64,000 nt of DNA from Silene conica (GCA_029255685.2 CM055320.2:39619927-39683926), one strand, 5' to 3'; positions 22,703 to 33,938 are shown, numbered from the stretch's first letter. The notes: generated from the letters alone by a model not told the origin. Numbers and translations are program-made.

Positions 22703-22909
22703 TTTTTTTAAGTTTCAGTTTTAAGACAATTTATTTTTGTTGTGTGAGACTTTTTATTTCTTTTTTAGTGTGCTCGTAGTTTTGGAACTTTATACGTGCG
22801 TAGTTAAGACTTTAAGACTTGTTTCTGGAATCTCGCGCATTTGCGGGCGCATATATTTTTCTTGCTTTTTCAGGTTCAACGAAGAAACGAAGACCGCTGG
22901 GACACAGAC

Positions 22910-23015
22910 GGTCGACCGACCAGTTACACCAGTCGGTCGACCTAGTCGCCGTATTGCTGAAACTTTCTGTACTTTACAGGAAGGTCGGTCGACCTGTTCT
23001 CTTGGTCGGTCGACC
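22910..23015 (+). repeat. Two paired-box modules in the 3' internal region of B
   Basis: Boxes at 22910 and 22931 (spacer agttacacc; second box AGTCGGTCGACC, reverse orientation) and at 22983 and 23004 (spacer tgttctctt; both GGTCGGTCGACC). Start-to-start distance is 21 in both. Confidence 0.85.
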
Positions 23016-24035
23016 TACCGATCTGTCGCAGTCTTTCGTTTTCTTCCTCGGGAATCGTGCAATCATCTTGGGTACTCGAGTGGCACTGCTAGCCACCAAA
23101 ACCTCCCAGCTTACGCTGGATTGGGGAGGTTTTTCTCATGCGCTTCATAATCCAGTGAGTTCTTTCCAGTTTTTCCTTAGTTTTTATTCTCTTTGCATCT
23201 TTCTTTCAATTTTCTGAAACCTTTACTTAGGCTAATGCACAATGGGGACATTGTGCGGGTTGGTTTAGGGAATGGTTTCGTGTCACATGCATTGCATTCT
23301 GTCACACGTTTATTGCATTTCCGTATTGCATTGTTCTTTTCTTTATTTTCCTTGCATATACAAAATCCAAAAAAATAGAAAGATTTCCAAAAAAATTCCA
23401 AAAAAAAATGCACGTTTATTTCAGCATATAGGTCGAGTCGGAACGAGAGTATTTCAAGGATGATTTAGCTATCTTACATGTTTATGCCTTTACCATTGCC
23501 TTGTCAACTTGTTTTAGTATAAAAGTCTTTTGCATATCTACGAGTTTTTTGTCAATTTGTATATCTTGAGACTTGACTTATACCTTGGCAGCCTACTATA
23601 CATTCTGAGTTTTAGAGCCTTATTCCTGGTTTCATTCTTAAACCAGTTGTCTAGGATGTGAGTAGTACTCCCCTTGGAACATGTTACATCAATATCCATA
23701 AACATGAATTTGAATTGCTATATACTTGTTTTACTATCTCGTTTTGTGAGTCTTGATACGTGCATTTGGGATCCTTTTTCTCGTATTTACCCATAAGCTT
23801 CACATAGCCAAAATTGCCTTTTTATTCCCCCAAAACTACATCCCATACTCAGCCTACCCTTCCAAGCTAGTATTTGTGGTCTTTGGATTATTTTTTGAGG
23901 CATCTTGGTTTGTATGCTATCTTGAACAAAAAGAGAAAAGAAAGAAAGAAAGAAAGAAAAAAAAAAAGAGCAGAAAAATTCAGAAAAAGAAAGAAAGAAA
24001 AGAAAAACGAAAAAAATCAAAACGTACAGGAAAGA

Positions 24036-24068
24036 AGTCGACAGACCACCTTCTTGGGTCGGCCGACC
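24036..24068 (+). repeat. Paired-box module near the purine tract of B
   Basis: Boxes AGTCGACAGACC and GGTCGGCCGACC with spacer accttcttg. Counterpart of 4738-4770 in A. Confidence 0.8.
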
Positions 24069-24726
24069 ACCTGACAGCATCAGAATGAAAAAAAATCGTT
24101 CCAAAATCCCTTTCTTTTATATGTTATCACTCCCGTACCTCATTCAAAATATTTGGGAGTCCTTTCTTATATTTAATGTGAGAGTTGTGCTATAAAAGAG
24201 CACTTTCTTAATATCAAGGAGTCGTGAAATATGTTGTTGGGAACCGGTTTTACTGCTTGGCTACTAACCCCACATATCCAAAAAAACATCTTAAACACTT
24301 TTTACCTTTTACCTCACATATCTTTCATAACCTCAATTGCATATATCCGAGTCACTTAATAAGATTGTTATACAAAGTTGTAGAATTCTTGTTCATGTTA
24401 GATTGCAGGCATGTTTTCATGGGTCGCAGTTAGGTGAGTGTCTCAACAAAATTACTTCTTTCTATCTTTTACATATACTCACCCTTTGCTTCATGAGTGT
24501 CTCGAGCGTACCACGAGAGTCCATAGTATAAAGTCTCTATAGTCTCTAGTGTTGCAAGTTTGACGACACCATAACTCGTTTGCATGATTTATATACTTCC
24601 TCATTTTGTACTTGGTATTGGTTTAGGCTAACATGTAAATTTCGCTCTGAGATTGAAATCGTTCCATTAGTTAAGATCGAGTCTACTTCTTGCTTGAGGG
24701 CAAGCAAGGGTTTGGTTTGGGGAATT

Positions 24727-25788
24727 TGATGCGTGTCTATTTTATGATGTTTTTCATCTATTTTTACACGCATTTGGTCGCTCATTTACTATGTTTTAGC
24801 TTTTATTTCCCAACAATCGTGTACTTTCGTATTTTTATGCACTTTTGCAGATTTATGCGGAAAAGGGACGATTTAGCACCAAATCCTTATCCTCAAGTCT
24901 TTTGCATAATTAAGGAATAACGAAAGGTCAACTGGAGTCTTTATTTAAGTACCAAAAGTCAAAACAAGAAGAAAACCGAAGAATTCCATTCGGAGGCGGT
25001 CGACCGACCAGCTAAACGGGTCGACCGAACAGCCCTGATCTCCATAAAAGTCCAAATCTGAAGAAAGCCCAAGAATTCAACTAAGTCCGTAAAGGAGGTC
25101 GACCGACCCACCAAAGTGGTCGACCGACCTCAGCGAAGCCCAGAACAATTCTTTTCGGAAATAAATTAGAAGTAGAGTCTTTAGGAAACTCTAAGTTGTG
25201 CCCTATATAAGCTAATCTTGCAGTTAGGGTTTTGGCATCAAGTATCAATTAGCATCCAGTTTTATTTAGAAGAATTTTAGTTTTGTAATCTTTCGACAAT
25301 TCCCAAGCATTCAATAAAGTTTGTTCCTTTCTGCCCTAATTCCGACTTTGGTAATTACTCTTTTAATCTAAGCTTTATTATTGTTCTTATTACTATTGCA
25401 TTCAATTAAGATAGAATCCTCAAGCTCTATTGAATCTCGCATGTTTAGATTATTTAATATGTTTACCATGTTTATTCCTGTTTTTATAATCGTCTTAATA
25501 ACCATGAGTAGCTAAATTTCATATGTTAGGATGTAGGGGATGAATATGCATAGGTAGAATAAATTCCGAAACCGACTTGTAGCAGAGCCGCGGTCGGCCG
25601 ACTCAAATAGTGGGTCGGTCGACCGAGGCTGTGGTCGGCCGACTGGAATAGCTGGTCGGTCGACCACTCGCGTTTGTATCTTGTTTCGTCTTTCTTTGTT
25701 GACTATAATACCCTACAATAAAACTGAAAGGAGACTTGTAGGATGTTAGTAATGACCTACCCAAGATTGAGAGATACGGGAAGGGCAT
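24727..25788 (+). repeat. 3' LTR of element B, truncated
   Basis: It matches 18170-19231 without indels and with about five substitutions. It stops at GGGAAGGGCAT, where the next base in the 5' LTR would be T of TGGTTTACAC. Inverted sequence of a related element follows directly. Box modules sit at 24998-25030, 25097-25129 and 25592-25665. Confidence 0.9.
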
Positions 25789-25794
25789 AAAATT

Positions 25795-27085
25795 TGACAC
25801 CCGTCGTTGAGGGGTGCCAAAGATAAGATTTATAAAACCTCAGCTTAAACTCAGATAGGATAAGTCAAGGGTCGGACCACAGAGAGACAAGGTTAATTAT
25901 GTTTGTGTATTTAAGGTCTATTGCAAGTAACCAAAGGGGGTTGATTTGAGATTTAAACTAATAACTAAAAGGACAAAATGAACAAGAGAAATAAAATAAG
26001 GTAAATTGAGATAAGGAACTTTGGTTCCCCATAGTTAAAACAAGTTAATGAAGGGTAAAATAATCAAATAACACAATCCCAAGGAACAAAGAATAAACCT
26101 TTAGGTCAATATTCTACCCAATCCTTACGGTCTTAGGGTTCCTAGAAAAGCACTAAACTTTCGTTCAAGGGCAATCCCAAAGTTGTTGTTAAACTAATCC
26201 TAATAATCTTTCAATCCTAAGGATCAGTTCACCAACAACAATGGGGGATTGGTGATTCAATCATTAAACTATCAAAATCAAGTCTTTATCATGGTTCCCC
26301 TAATTCCTAATCACAAGAATTAGCTATGCATAATCTTAATCATAAAATTAACAATAACAAGAATTAAGAACATCAAAGGAACCAACATAAATAAAGATGA
26401 TAATAAAAGAGAAAACATGAATTAAGAAATAGTAAAAAGATGAACAACAAGATTAAATTGAAAGGAAAGATTAATTGTAGTAACTTACAACTTAATTGGA
26501 AAATCTAAGAACAAAGATGAAAGCTTGGTACCAAATCTCTAACTATGGAGTTCTTCTAACATAAAGTGCTTGATAAATAAAAGATTACTTGATAATAAAA
26601 AGCTTGACCTAATTGAAGAGTTTAGGTCTCCTTAAATAAGATTAATTACAAGATTAGGAAAGTAGAAAACACGAAACAAAAAGATCCTCGGGTCAGATTC
26701 TGGTCGGTCGACCTACGATGCGGGTCGGTCGACCTCTTTAAGTGTTGCTGGGCTTTTATGCGAATTTGCTTTGGTCAGGAATTGGGCTTCGGTCGGTCGA
26801 CCTCTGATGCAGGTCGGTCGACCGCTTCTTGTCCGTTCCAGCTTTAATCAGGCCCAATAACAGCACTCGGACATGCAATCCGGATCGTTGCTCCGTATTA
26901 GTACTCAAAACAGCTTCCGAAAGGCAAATAAGGTTCAGTTTTGCTCACTTTCGCGTATTCCTACATATAAAACATAGAAATGCCAAAGTAAACCGTTTCG
27001 GGAGAAAAAGCAACTAAAAGTCATGAAAACGTAAGAAAATACGTGCCAAAAGAATAAATAAAATGCATAAAATAGGCACGTATCA
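25795..27085 (-). repeat. LTR of element C
   Basis: About 1.29 kb, minus strand TGATACGTGCC to GACGGGTGTCA. Its two ends resemble those of LTR A/B, but the middle is unrelated by eye, so it is a different subfamily. It still carries two paired-box modules at 26702-26734 and 26791-26823. Confidence 0.78.
26702..26823 (-). repeat. Two paired-box modules in LTR C
   Basis: Boxes at 26702 and 26723 (spacer tacgatgcg) and at 26791 and 26812 (spacer tctgatgca), all GGTCGGTCGACC on the + strand, which is the forward box on the element's own strand. Surrounding LTR sequence is unlike A or B. Confidence 0.85.
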
Positions 27086-27776
27086 AACTCCCCAAACCAA
27101 ACCTTGCTTGTCCTCAAGCAAGCACTAAGACTCAAAAGAAAAGAAAAACTTCTAATGGAACGGATTTCATACTTTTTACAACCAAACACAACACTATGCC
27201 CAACCAATTTAATGCAACCTTCAAATATAAACAAGCATAATGTCAAGAGCAAAACGAATTGGTCATGTTGGAATAGCATGCTAAAATTTCAACCTTGCAA
27301 GACTCATTCTAATTGGACTCTCGCGGTACGCTCGAGACACTCATGAAAGCAAAGGGTCAAATGTATATGTGAAAGATAAGAAGATAAATAAAAGTAAAGA
27401 CTTTCACCTATCTGCGACCCGTAAGAACATGCCTGCAATCTAACATGAATAGAATCTCTATAACCGTACATATGCATTCCCACACTAGATAACCATGACA
27501 CATGCCGAGGCAAATTTGGAATTGTGAGGCTAAAGGTAAGAATGGGTTAAAATAAGTTATGGGAAGAGGGGTTAAACCGAGCTAACAACCGTCTATCCAT
27601 ACTATAAGATCACTTCCTTTTATTTTCCCATACATGCCAATGCTCGAAGCTTTGGAGCAAAAATCACAATTCCTTCAATTTTCTCCTTTTCTTCCTTTCT
27701 TTCTTCCCCCCCCCCCCCCCCCCCCCCCTTTTTTTTCAGAAAACTTCTGTCCAACGGTCCTGGTCGACCGACCAAG

Positions 27777-28302
27777 CAATCTTGCTCCCACTCGACTTAA
27801 TATAGAGACATGGTTCCTCTACTGATCGAATAAACCCATTCTCTTTTATCACTTGGTCGAAGCGATGATTCCCACTTCGTGATACTTGCTTAAGTCCATA
27901 GATGGAACGCTTAAGCTTGCAAACCTTCTTAGGATGTTCTGGATCAATAAAACCCTCGGGCTGTACCATGTACAACTCTTCCTCCAAATAACCGTTTAAG
28001 AAGGCGGTTTTAACGTCCATTTGCCAGATTTCATAGTCGTGATATGCGGTGATCGCTAAGATAATCCGAATGGAACGTATCATGACTACGGGTCCAAAGA
28101 TCTCATCATAGTGCAAGCCTGGCACTTGGGTGAAACCTTTAGCAACTAGTCTTGCCTTGTGGATATCTTGTTGTCCTTCCACCGCATGCTTTATCTTGTA
28201 AAGCCATTTGCATTGAAGGGGGCGTACCTTTGCAGGTAGGTCCACAAGATCCCACACGTTGTTCTCATACATGGAGTCCATCTCGGATTGCATGGCTTCT
28301 AG
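27777..28302 (-). pseudogene. Copia element D: N-terminal reverse transcriptase
   Basis: The frame follows a TGA at 28305-28303 and encodes the start of the RVT_2 reverse transcriptase: VWDLVDLPAKVRPLQCKW, IHKARLVAKGFTQVPGLHYD, WQMDVKTAFLNGYLEEELYM, KLKRSIYGLKQ. It stops at CLYIKSSGSKI where the inserted block begins. The next residues (VFLVLYVDD) are at 18169 downwards. CAAT is present on both sides of the block (18166-18169 and 27777-27780), consistent with a short target duplication. Confidence 0.92.
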
Positions 28303-29412
28303 TCATAGCTTTGAGTCAGAACTGGTCATGGCACATTTATAGGTTGTGGGTTCATTGCCCTCTAGGAGTAAGATGTCATCTATATCATGTTCCTCGACCA
28401 TACCAATGTATCTGTCTGGAGGAATAGAGACTCTTCCCGACCTCCTAGGTTCCTCAGGAATATCTACCGCAGCCAAGGTTGAAGGAACTGCTTCCTCCAA
28501 TGGTTGCTCGGTAGTTGGTTCTTGAATCTCCGATAAATCGAAGGTTCTATTACTCGACTTGTTCTCGAGAAATTCTTTCTCTAAGAACGTCGCACTAGCC
28601 GCAAAAAAAACACGTTGTTCGGTTGGCGAGTAGAAGTAATGACCAAAAGTTCCCTTTGGATAGCCTATAAAGTATGTCTTGACCGATCGCGGGTCGAGCT
28701 TATCCTCGTGTCTCCACTTGACATAAGCCTCGCAGCCCCAAACCCGAATAAAGGACAAGTTAGGGACCGTTCCCTTCCATAACTCGTATGGGGTCTTGTC
28801 AACAACTTTAGACGGACTTCGGTTAAGTATTAGAGCGGCTGACAAAAGAGCTTAGCCCCACAATGAATCAGGCACAACGGTGTGACTCATCATGGATCGA
28901 ACCATATCAAGTAGAGTTTGATTTCTCCGTTCGGACACACCATTTAATTGTGGTGTTCCAGGTGGAGTCAACTGTAGAACGATGCCATAGTCTTTAAGGT
29001 GTTGATCAAACTCGTGAGAAAGATATTCGCCATCACGATCAGATCGTAGTGTTTTAATCTTTCTTCCTAGTTGGTTTTGTACCCGATTCTGGTATTTTTT
29101 GAACTTGTCAAAGGATTCACTTTTATGTTTCATTAAGTAGACATAGCCATATCTACTCAAATCATTCGTGAAAGTGATGAAATACCTATAGCCTTCTCGT
29201 GCGTTGATCGACATAGGGCCACATACATCCGTATGTATGAGTCCTAACAGGTCGGCAGCGCGCATTCCAACACCTTTGAAGGAAATACGAGTCATCTTAC
29301 CGATGAGACATGATTCACACGTGCCATATGATTCGATATCAAAGGCCGAGATAGCTTCATTCTGTATGAGCTGTTTTACGCGTTTCTCATTTATATGTCC
29401 CATACGAAAGTG
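28303..29412 (-). pseudogene. Copia element D: integrase
   Basis: Copia-type integrase in one frame with two stops. The first part (29403-28855) starts MGHINEKRVKQLIQ and has the zinc-binding CESCLIGKM, LIHTDVCGPM with the first Asp, FTNDLSRYGYVYLM with the second, and GVSERRNQTLLDMVRSM with the catalytic Glu. A TAA at 28854-28852 interrupts it after DSLWG. The second part runs from SAALILNRSPSKVVDKTPYE through the C-terminal WGCEAYVKW and the linker to RT, ending at a TGA (28305-28303) where Trp is usual. Confidence 0.9.
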
Positions 29413-30144
29413 TCATAGGTAAGTTTGATCTTTGTCACCTACCTTTAATCTCTTGTTATTCACATGTAATATTTCGGTGGTTTGATCTAAAACATAAATT
29501 CCATTCATGGAAACTACCTTGCCATAAATCATATTGTGCAATGAGAAAATACAGCTATTATTCTCTATTACAAATGAAAAACCAAGTTTGTCAAGTGCAG
29601 AAACTGAAATAATGTTTTTGGATAAACTAGGAACATAATAATAGTTATACAAAGATAACTCGAATCCACTTGGAAGCTGGATCACGTATGTTCCCCTCGA
29701 GACTGCAGCAACTCGTGCTCCATTCCCGACACGCAGGTCAACCTCACCCTTGATGAGGGGTTCTTGGTTTCGGAGGCCCTGCACATGATTACATAGATGA
29801 GAACCACAACCAGTATCTAGTACCCAAGTTCCGTAACTTGCATGGTTAATCTCAATCATGTGAATAAAAGAAGAAGAAGAAGACATACCAACAGGGATAA
29901 CGCGGCCTGCTTTAATGTCCTCACGATACACGGGGCATGTGCGCCTCTAATGCCCAGTCTTGTGGCAATGGTGGCATTCCATGCTAGTATCCTTACTCTT
30001 TGTCTTGCACTGTGAGTTGCTCGACTCACCTGACCCACTCTTAGCAAATCCTGGTTTCTTGAACTTAGGCTTACCTACCGCTAGGTCGCCTTGAGCTTTA
30101 GCTTTCCCCTTACCTTTACCCTTACTGGAGATCATGAGAACATC
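29413..30144 (-). pseudogene. Copia element D: zinc knuckle, protease and pre-integrase region
   Basis: After the TAG that ends the Gag piece, the same frame continues with a Lys/Gly-rich stretch and a zinc knuckle (CHHCHKTGH, a TAG at 29949-29947 where Trp is usual, then RRTC). The aspartic protease has WVLDTGCGSHLCNHVQGL and the GAG-pre-integrase region ends DKDQTYL. A TGA at 29415-29413 stands where Trp (before the LGHI-type motif) is usual. All stops are in one frame, so point mutation rather than frameshift broke it. Confidence 0.88.
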
Positions 30145-30810
30145 CTACTTCATGCTCCCACTTAATTTCAGATCCTTCTCGGTCTGTACGAGAAGGGAGT
30201 GAAGCTCATGAGGAGTCTTCTTCATGTCGTTCATGTAATAGTTGGCCCTGAAGAGGGTGAACCCATCATGAAGCGAATGAAGCATTCGATCAACGATTAT
30301 GTTCTCACTGATCTTGCAGCTTAGGGTCTCCAGTTTCTCGATATTCTCAATCATATTGAGAATATATGGGCTAACAGCTTGGCCCTCCTGGAGTTTCGCC
30401 TCAAAGAAGCGACAGGTATGCTCATAAGAAACGATTCTCGGAGCTTTCGAGAATTCGTTAGTGAGCGTGGTGAAAATCTTGTTTGCACCATGGGAGATGA
30501 AGCGTCTTTGCAAATTGGATTCCATTGCATAGATGAGTACGTTCTTTATCGCACCCGCTTCCATGACGAAGTCGCTATGAGCGCGAACTTCGTTAGCTCT
30601 AGCTCCAGTTCCTGGGTGTGCCGGAATTGGCTCAGTCAAGTACTTGAGCTTTCCGTCAGCAATGGCAGCATTCCGTAACGCTGCCTCCCAGTCAGAGAAG
30701 TTTGACCCATCATTCCTCAGTCTAGTAGACTGATTCATGGAGTCCATGAAGGCTTTAAGCCAGGATTCACGTGCTAGCTTGACACTTGGCATTGGGTCTT
30801 CACCAGCCAT
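30145..30810 (-). pseudogene. Copia element D: Gag
   Basis: 221 residues starting MAGEDPMPSVKLARESWLKA, a UBN2-type copia Gag (NFSDWEAALRNAAIADGKLK, RMLHSLHDGFTLFRANYYMN, TPHELHSLLVQTEKDLKLSG). It ends at a TAG at 30147-30145, directly followed in frame by the rest of the polyprotein, so this is a nonsense mutation within gag-pol (CAG to TAG would explain it). The ATG at 30810 is a good family start. Confidence 0.9.
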
Positions 30811-31747
30811 TTGTTATTTAGCAGTATATATTTGATCGTGTTCTACACTGAAAACAAGATAAAAACAAAACCATATAAGCAACTCATTGTTGCGATTTAA
30901 GTCTATTTTAAATTGTATTTAAACTCGTAGACTCATGCATTTATATAATTGATCTCCCTCAAGAATTATATAAACGATCCCAAGACTCAATTTCCGTATA
31001 TTGATAAGCCCACAGCTTGACTAATTCCACCGTTGGAACTCTTGGTCGATAGATTTCTGTAAATCCTATCTATTAGTCCATCATAGTTGCTAGATAGTAT
31101 CTAGTGACCATAATGTTGAGATAAAATAAATCATCTGTTCCCACTTACCCGACGTTGAAGGGGTCATATTATGCCTACCGACGAAGAAGGGATTCATGGG
31201 AGTCTGATTTATAAAGACTAGTCACAATTTTTGGTTATACGAGGAAGACCCCATCAACTTATATTTATCCATTTTAAGTGAACTAATATCTAGCATATAC
31301 GTGAATGAATGAAATTAAGTGATGGCTTTGCATGTGACACGTGACATCTGTATTGTCACAGAAAACTAACGCGTAACCTCTACATGAGTCAGTTTTCAGG
31401 CATGTTATAGGTGGTTTGGTTTTAGGCGGAATATGATGCAAGCTATTATCGATGAAAGCATAAAATAAATGCGATAAACGTAAATAAAAGTCCTAGTGTG
31501 GCCTATCCTACCAAAATAAACATAAAACAACTTGGAATCCACCGTTGGACCCTAGAGGCTTGTCTTGATGTTCCATCTTGGTCTTTGCAGCGGGAGTGAG
31601 CATCCGGTCTCCGTCTTTGGTCTTCACAAAATTACTAATTTAAATTACAAATATGATCCTATTTACATTTTAATTTAAATACAAAAGTAATTACATGGCA
31701 AAAACCAAAACGGAGATACAAGATCTCAAAATTACAAACAAGACCGT
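30811..31747 (-). other. Long leader or 5' LTR region of copia element D
   Basis: About 940 bases upstream of the D gag ATG with no open frame. I found no initiator-Met primer site, so I cannot place the LTR boundary. The CACTA terminus at 31748 marks its far edge, so D's true 5' end was probably separated or lost. Confidence 0.5.
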
Positions 31748-32115
31748 CACTACAAGAATAACTTGATCGGGCGACAAATATTGGCGACTGAAATCTGTCG
31801 CAAAACACCTATTGGCGACGGACAACAGTCGCCAAACTGTTGTCGCTGACTTTTGTCGCCAAAAAAACTCGGGCGACTGAAATCCGTCGCCAAATTTGGC
31901 GACAGACAGGGTAGTCGCCAAAGACACAATTTGGCGACAGACAGGGCAGTCGCCAAATTGGCGACAGAAATGAAGCAGTCGCCAAATTGGCGACGGACTT
32001 CAGTCGCCAATTCCCCTTTTCCGTCGCCAATGCTCCTGACTTTCCAGGGGCTTTGGTTTCTTGTGCTCTGTTTTGGCGACTGATTTCAGTCGCCATTACT
32101 TCATTTCAGTCGCCA
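31748..32115. repeat. CACTA terminus and subterminal repeats
   Basis: After the terminal CACTACAAGAA, a core of about 10 bases, TTGGCGACTG or its complement CAGTCGCCAA, occurs more than a dozen times in both orientations between about 31775 and 32112. Such arrays are the binding sites for the TNPA-like protein in En/Spm elements. The array produces several false open frames. Confidence 0.8.
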
Positions 32116-32346
32116 AAATTCCTGAGCATTTTTCATGAAAATCATTATTTCGTTTTTGCCAAATCCAATACGAAATAATATCAGTACACCTGCAACCAGA
32201 AAGTAACCAGCAATTGGTGACGAACACCTTTTGAATCAACAACCAAATCTCCTTTTATAAAAAAAGAGAACTGTTATCAAATTACATGAACACGTTAACT
32301 AAACTAATAAATCTCCACGTTCGACAATTTTTCCTAGGTTACTAAA

Positions 32347-33938
32347 CTAATTAACTGCTTGAAATCCCATGCTAGCTCCACTACCGTCTCCTCCCTTTCC
32401 TCTTGGATCATTAGGATCTTCATTAAATGGCTGGGAACCGGGGTTGCAAGAGTAGAAATACGTCTCCATGGCCTTAAGACGTTCTTTCATCAACCGCATT
32501 TCCTCATCTCTTTCCGCTCTTTCTCGGTCAAGTTGTGATTGCAATTTACTTACAAGAGACGGCTCGTAGGTTTCGCGCGGCTCATATGAGGACCTTCTAG
32601 CCGGTTCCTTGTAAAACACCCCATGAGCTTGTCCGGCCCCATATACCATACCCTTCTTGTAACCATCCACCAATTTGAACCAAATTTCATTATCATCCCG
32701 CTCAGGGTGGGCCTCTTTCTCTGCCTCATATTTCCCCTATAACATTAAGAAAAGTATTATTAGTTAAGCAAAAACAATCATTGACGAAGGTAACAAAAAA
32801 ACATCATTAGTTGAGAGAAACTATCTTACATATAACTCTTTGTCCTTCGCCTTAATCCATATTCTTCTTTGCGTCTTTTCGTTGACCTTGGAATGCGTGT
32901 CAAGGAAAAGTTCGGGCATCGTCATCATCGGCTTCTTGCCGCCGTCTTTGTTGCCGCCGTCGTCGTTGTTGCTGCTATCCTTCTTCTTCTTCCCTCCCTA
33001 AATAGGGAAAATTGTTAATATAAGAAGTATAGTATATTTATTCAAAAAAGAAGTATTCATTCAAGACTTACACTAAAAATACGCGTAAAAAATGATCGTG
33101 ATCCCCCGTGATGGGTAGGCTCGGCCTCCGCATCTTTCTTCCCTCCTCTCTTGTTGATCTTCTTTTGAGCGGACACGGCTTGGAACTCGGGAGTCTCGCG
33201 TTGCTTTAGGAGATCTTGATATTTCTCACCTACAATTAAAAAGTATATATGTTAGTAGTATTAAGATATTTTCATTAATTCTTGTATTTACAAGTGACAA
33301 AACTTATATATTACATGTACCTTTTAGATGATTCGGTTCCTTCTTTCTTTTAATAATCTTGTAGATATAGTCTCTATATCTTGCTTTACCAACTTCATGG
33401 TATCTTTCAAGGACGGATTGTTCATGTTCAGGAGCCCAATAGAAAGATTGCTACAAAAAAAAAAAAAAACAGTTAATTTAATTAGTAGTTAGCTTAATGA
33501 GTTAAAAAACAACTAACTATAATTAATGCAATTACCCGATACACATTGAACCAAGCTTCTTTTTGAGCCTTGCTAGCTTTCCCCCAAGAAGTAGGCACAG
33601 GACCTAACAAGTTCTCCTTTGTGCTAGCAACGACCCCTCGACGAGGAGTCTGATGTCTAAACCTGTAACAGAAATTGTTAATTAAAACAAATCATTTTAT
33701 TACTTTAAAAATTGAATAATACACATATAATAAACAACAACACTTACCATAGTCCCGCCGGATCAAGTATAATCCGGTTATCCTGGGTGTACTGAATCGG
33801 TATACCATCGTCCGAGTCCTCATCCACTTGAGGCTCAATCTGTACCTCTTCTTCTACTGGTTCCTCTTCTTCTTGTACGGATGAAATATTAGCACGATTA
33901 CTGCCACCGCCTCGCACTCTACCTCGACCTCCTGCCAT
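32347..33938 (-). CDS. CACTA accessory gene (Transposase_24 / TNPA-like), six exons
   Basis: I can join six exons on the minus strand: 33938-33748, 33662-33536, 33450-33321, 33229-33072, 32997-32830 and 32736-32347. Every intron has GT...AG ends, and the exon lengths sum to 1,164 bases, giving a continuous 387-residue frame. It starts MAGGRGRVRGGG, then an acidic stretch, then WFRHQTPRRGVVAS and WFNVYRQSFYWAPEHEQSVL. Next come a Lys-rich region, MPELFLDTHSKVNEKTQRRI, and a C-terminal coiled coil (SKLQSQLDRERAERDEEMRL). It probably binds the subterminal repeats and assists the transposase in the nucleus. No disabling change is visible. Confidence 0.8.

Larger units (their letters stand above)
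22703..24726 (+). other. Non-coding 3' internal region of element B
   Basis: About 2 kb without a convincing gene; the open frames are short and not protein-like. It contains paired-box modules at 22910-22942, 22983-23015 and 24036-24068 and a GAAA-rich purine tract (about 23928-24010). A polypurine tract (about 24707-24726) sits next to the 3' LTR. The part from 23398 on is shared with element A. In a full element this space would hold pol and perhaps an env-like frame. Confidence 0.8.
18170..25788 (+). mobile_element. Athila-like element B, young gag-protease-only element with truncated 3' LTR
   Basis: The 5' LTR (18170-19702), primer binding site, an intact gag-protease frame, about 2 kb of non-coding DNA, the polypurine tract and a 3' LTR are in the usual order. 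The 3' LTR stops after 1,062 of 1,533 bases. The two LTRs differ at only about five positions over those 1,062 bases, so insertion was recent. There is no RT, RNase H or integrase frame in the 5 kb interior, so the element must depend on enzymes made elsewhere. B lies within the RT gene of copia D. I call it Athila-like from its primer site and Gag style. Confidence 0.85.
25789..27776 (-). mobile_element. 3' end of a diverged Athila-like element C, inverted relative to B
   Basis: On the minus strand this reads 3' internal region (27776-27086), polypurine tract (GGTTTGGTTTGGGG, about 27086-27105), then an LTR (27085-25795). The internal part shares the GTGTCTCGAGCGTACCGCGA stretch with B (about 24500). 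No coding sequence is left. Upstream it is cut at 27776, three bases after a single box (27762-27773), where copia D resumes. A run of 23 C followed by eight T (27706-27736) lies where B has its purine tract. Six bases (AATTTT on the minus strand) follow the LTR end, as they do between LTR and primer site in B. Confidence 0.75.

Noticed and set aside
27706-27736. Run of 23 C and eight T as a functional element
   Set aside because: It lies where relatives have a purine/pyrimidine tract. Homopolymer slippage or sequencing error explains it, and the length may be wrong.
31775-32112. Evenly repeated TTGGCGACTG / CAGTCGCCAA looks like a CRISPR-type array
   Set aside because: The repeats are short, occur in both orientations with irregular spacing, and sit just inside a CACTA terminal repeat. 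They are the usual subterminal repeats of such transposons, and the host is a plant.
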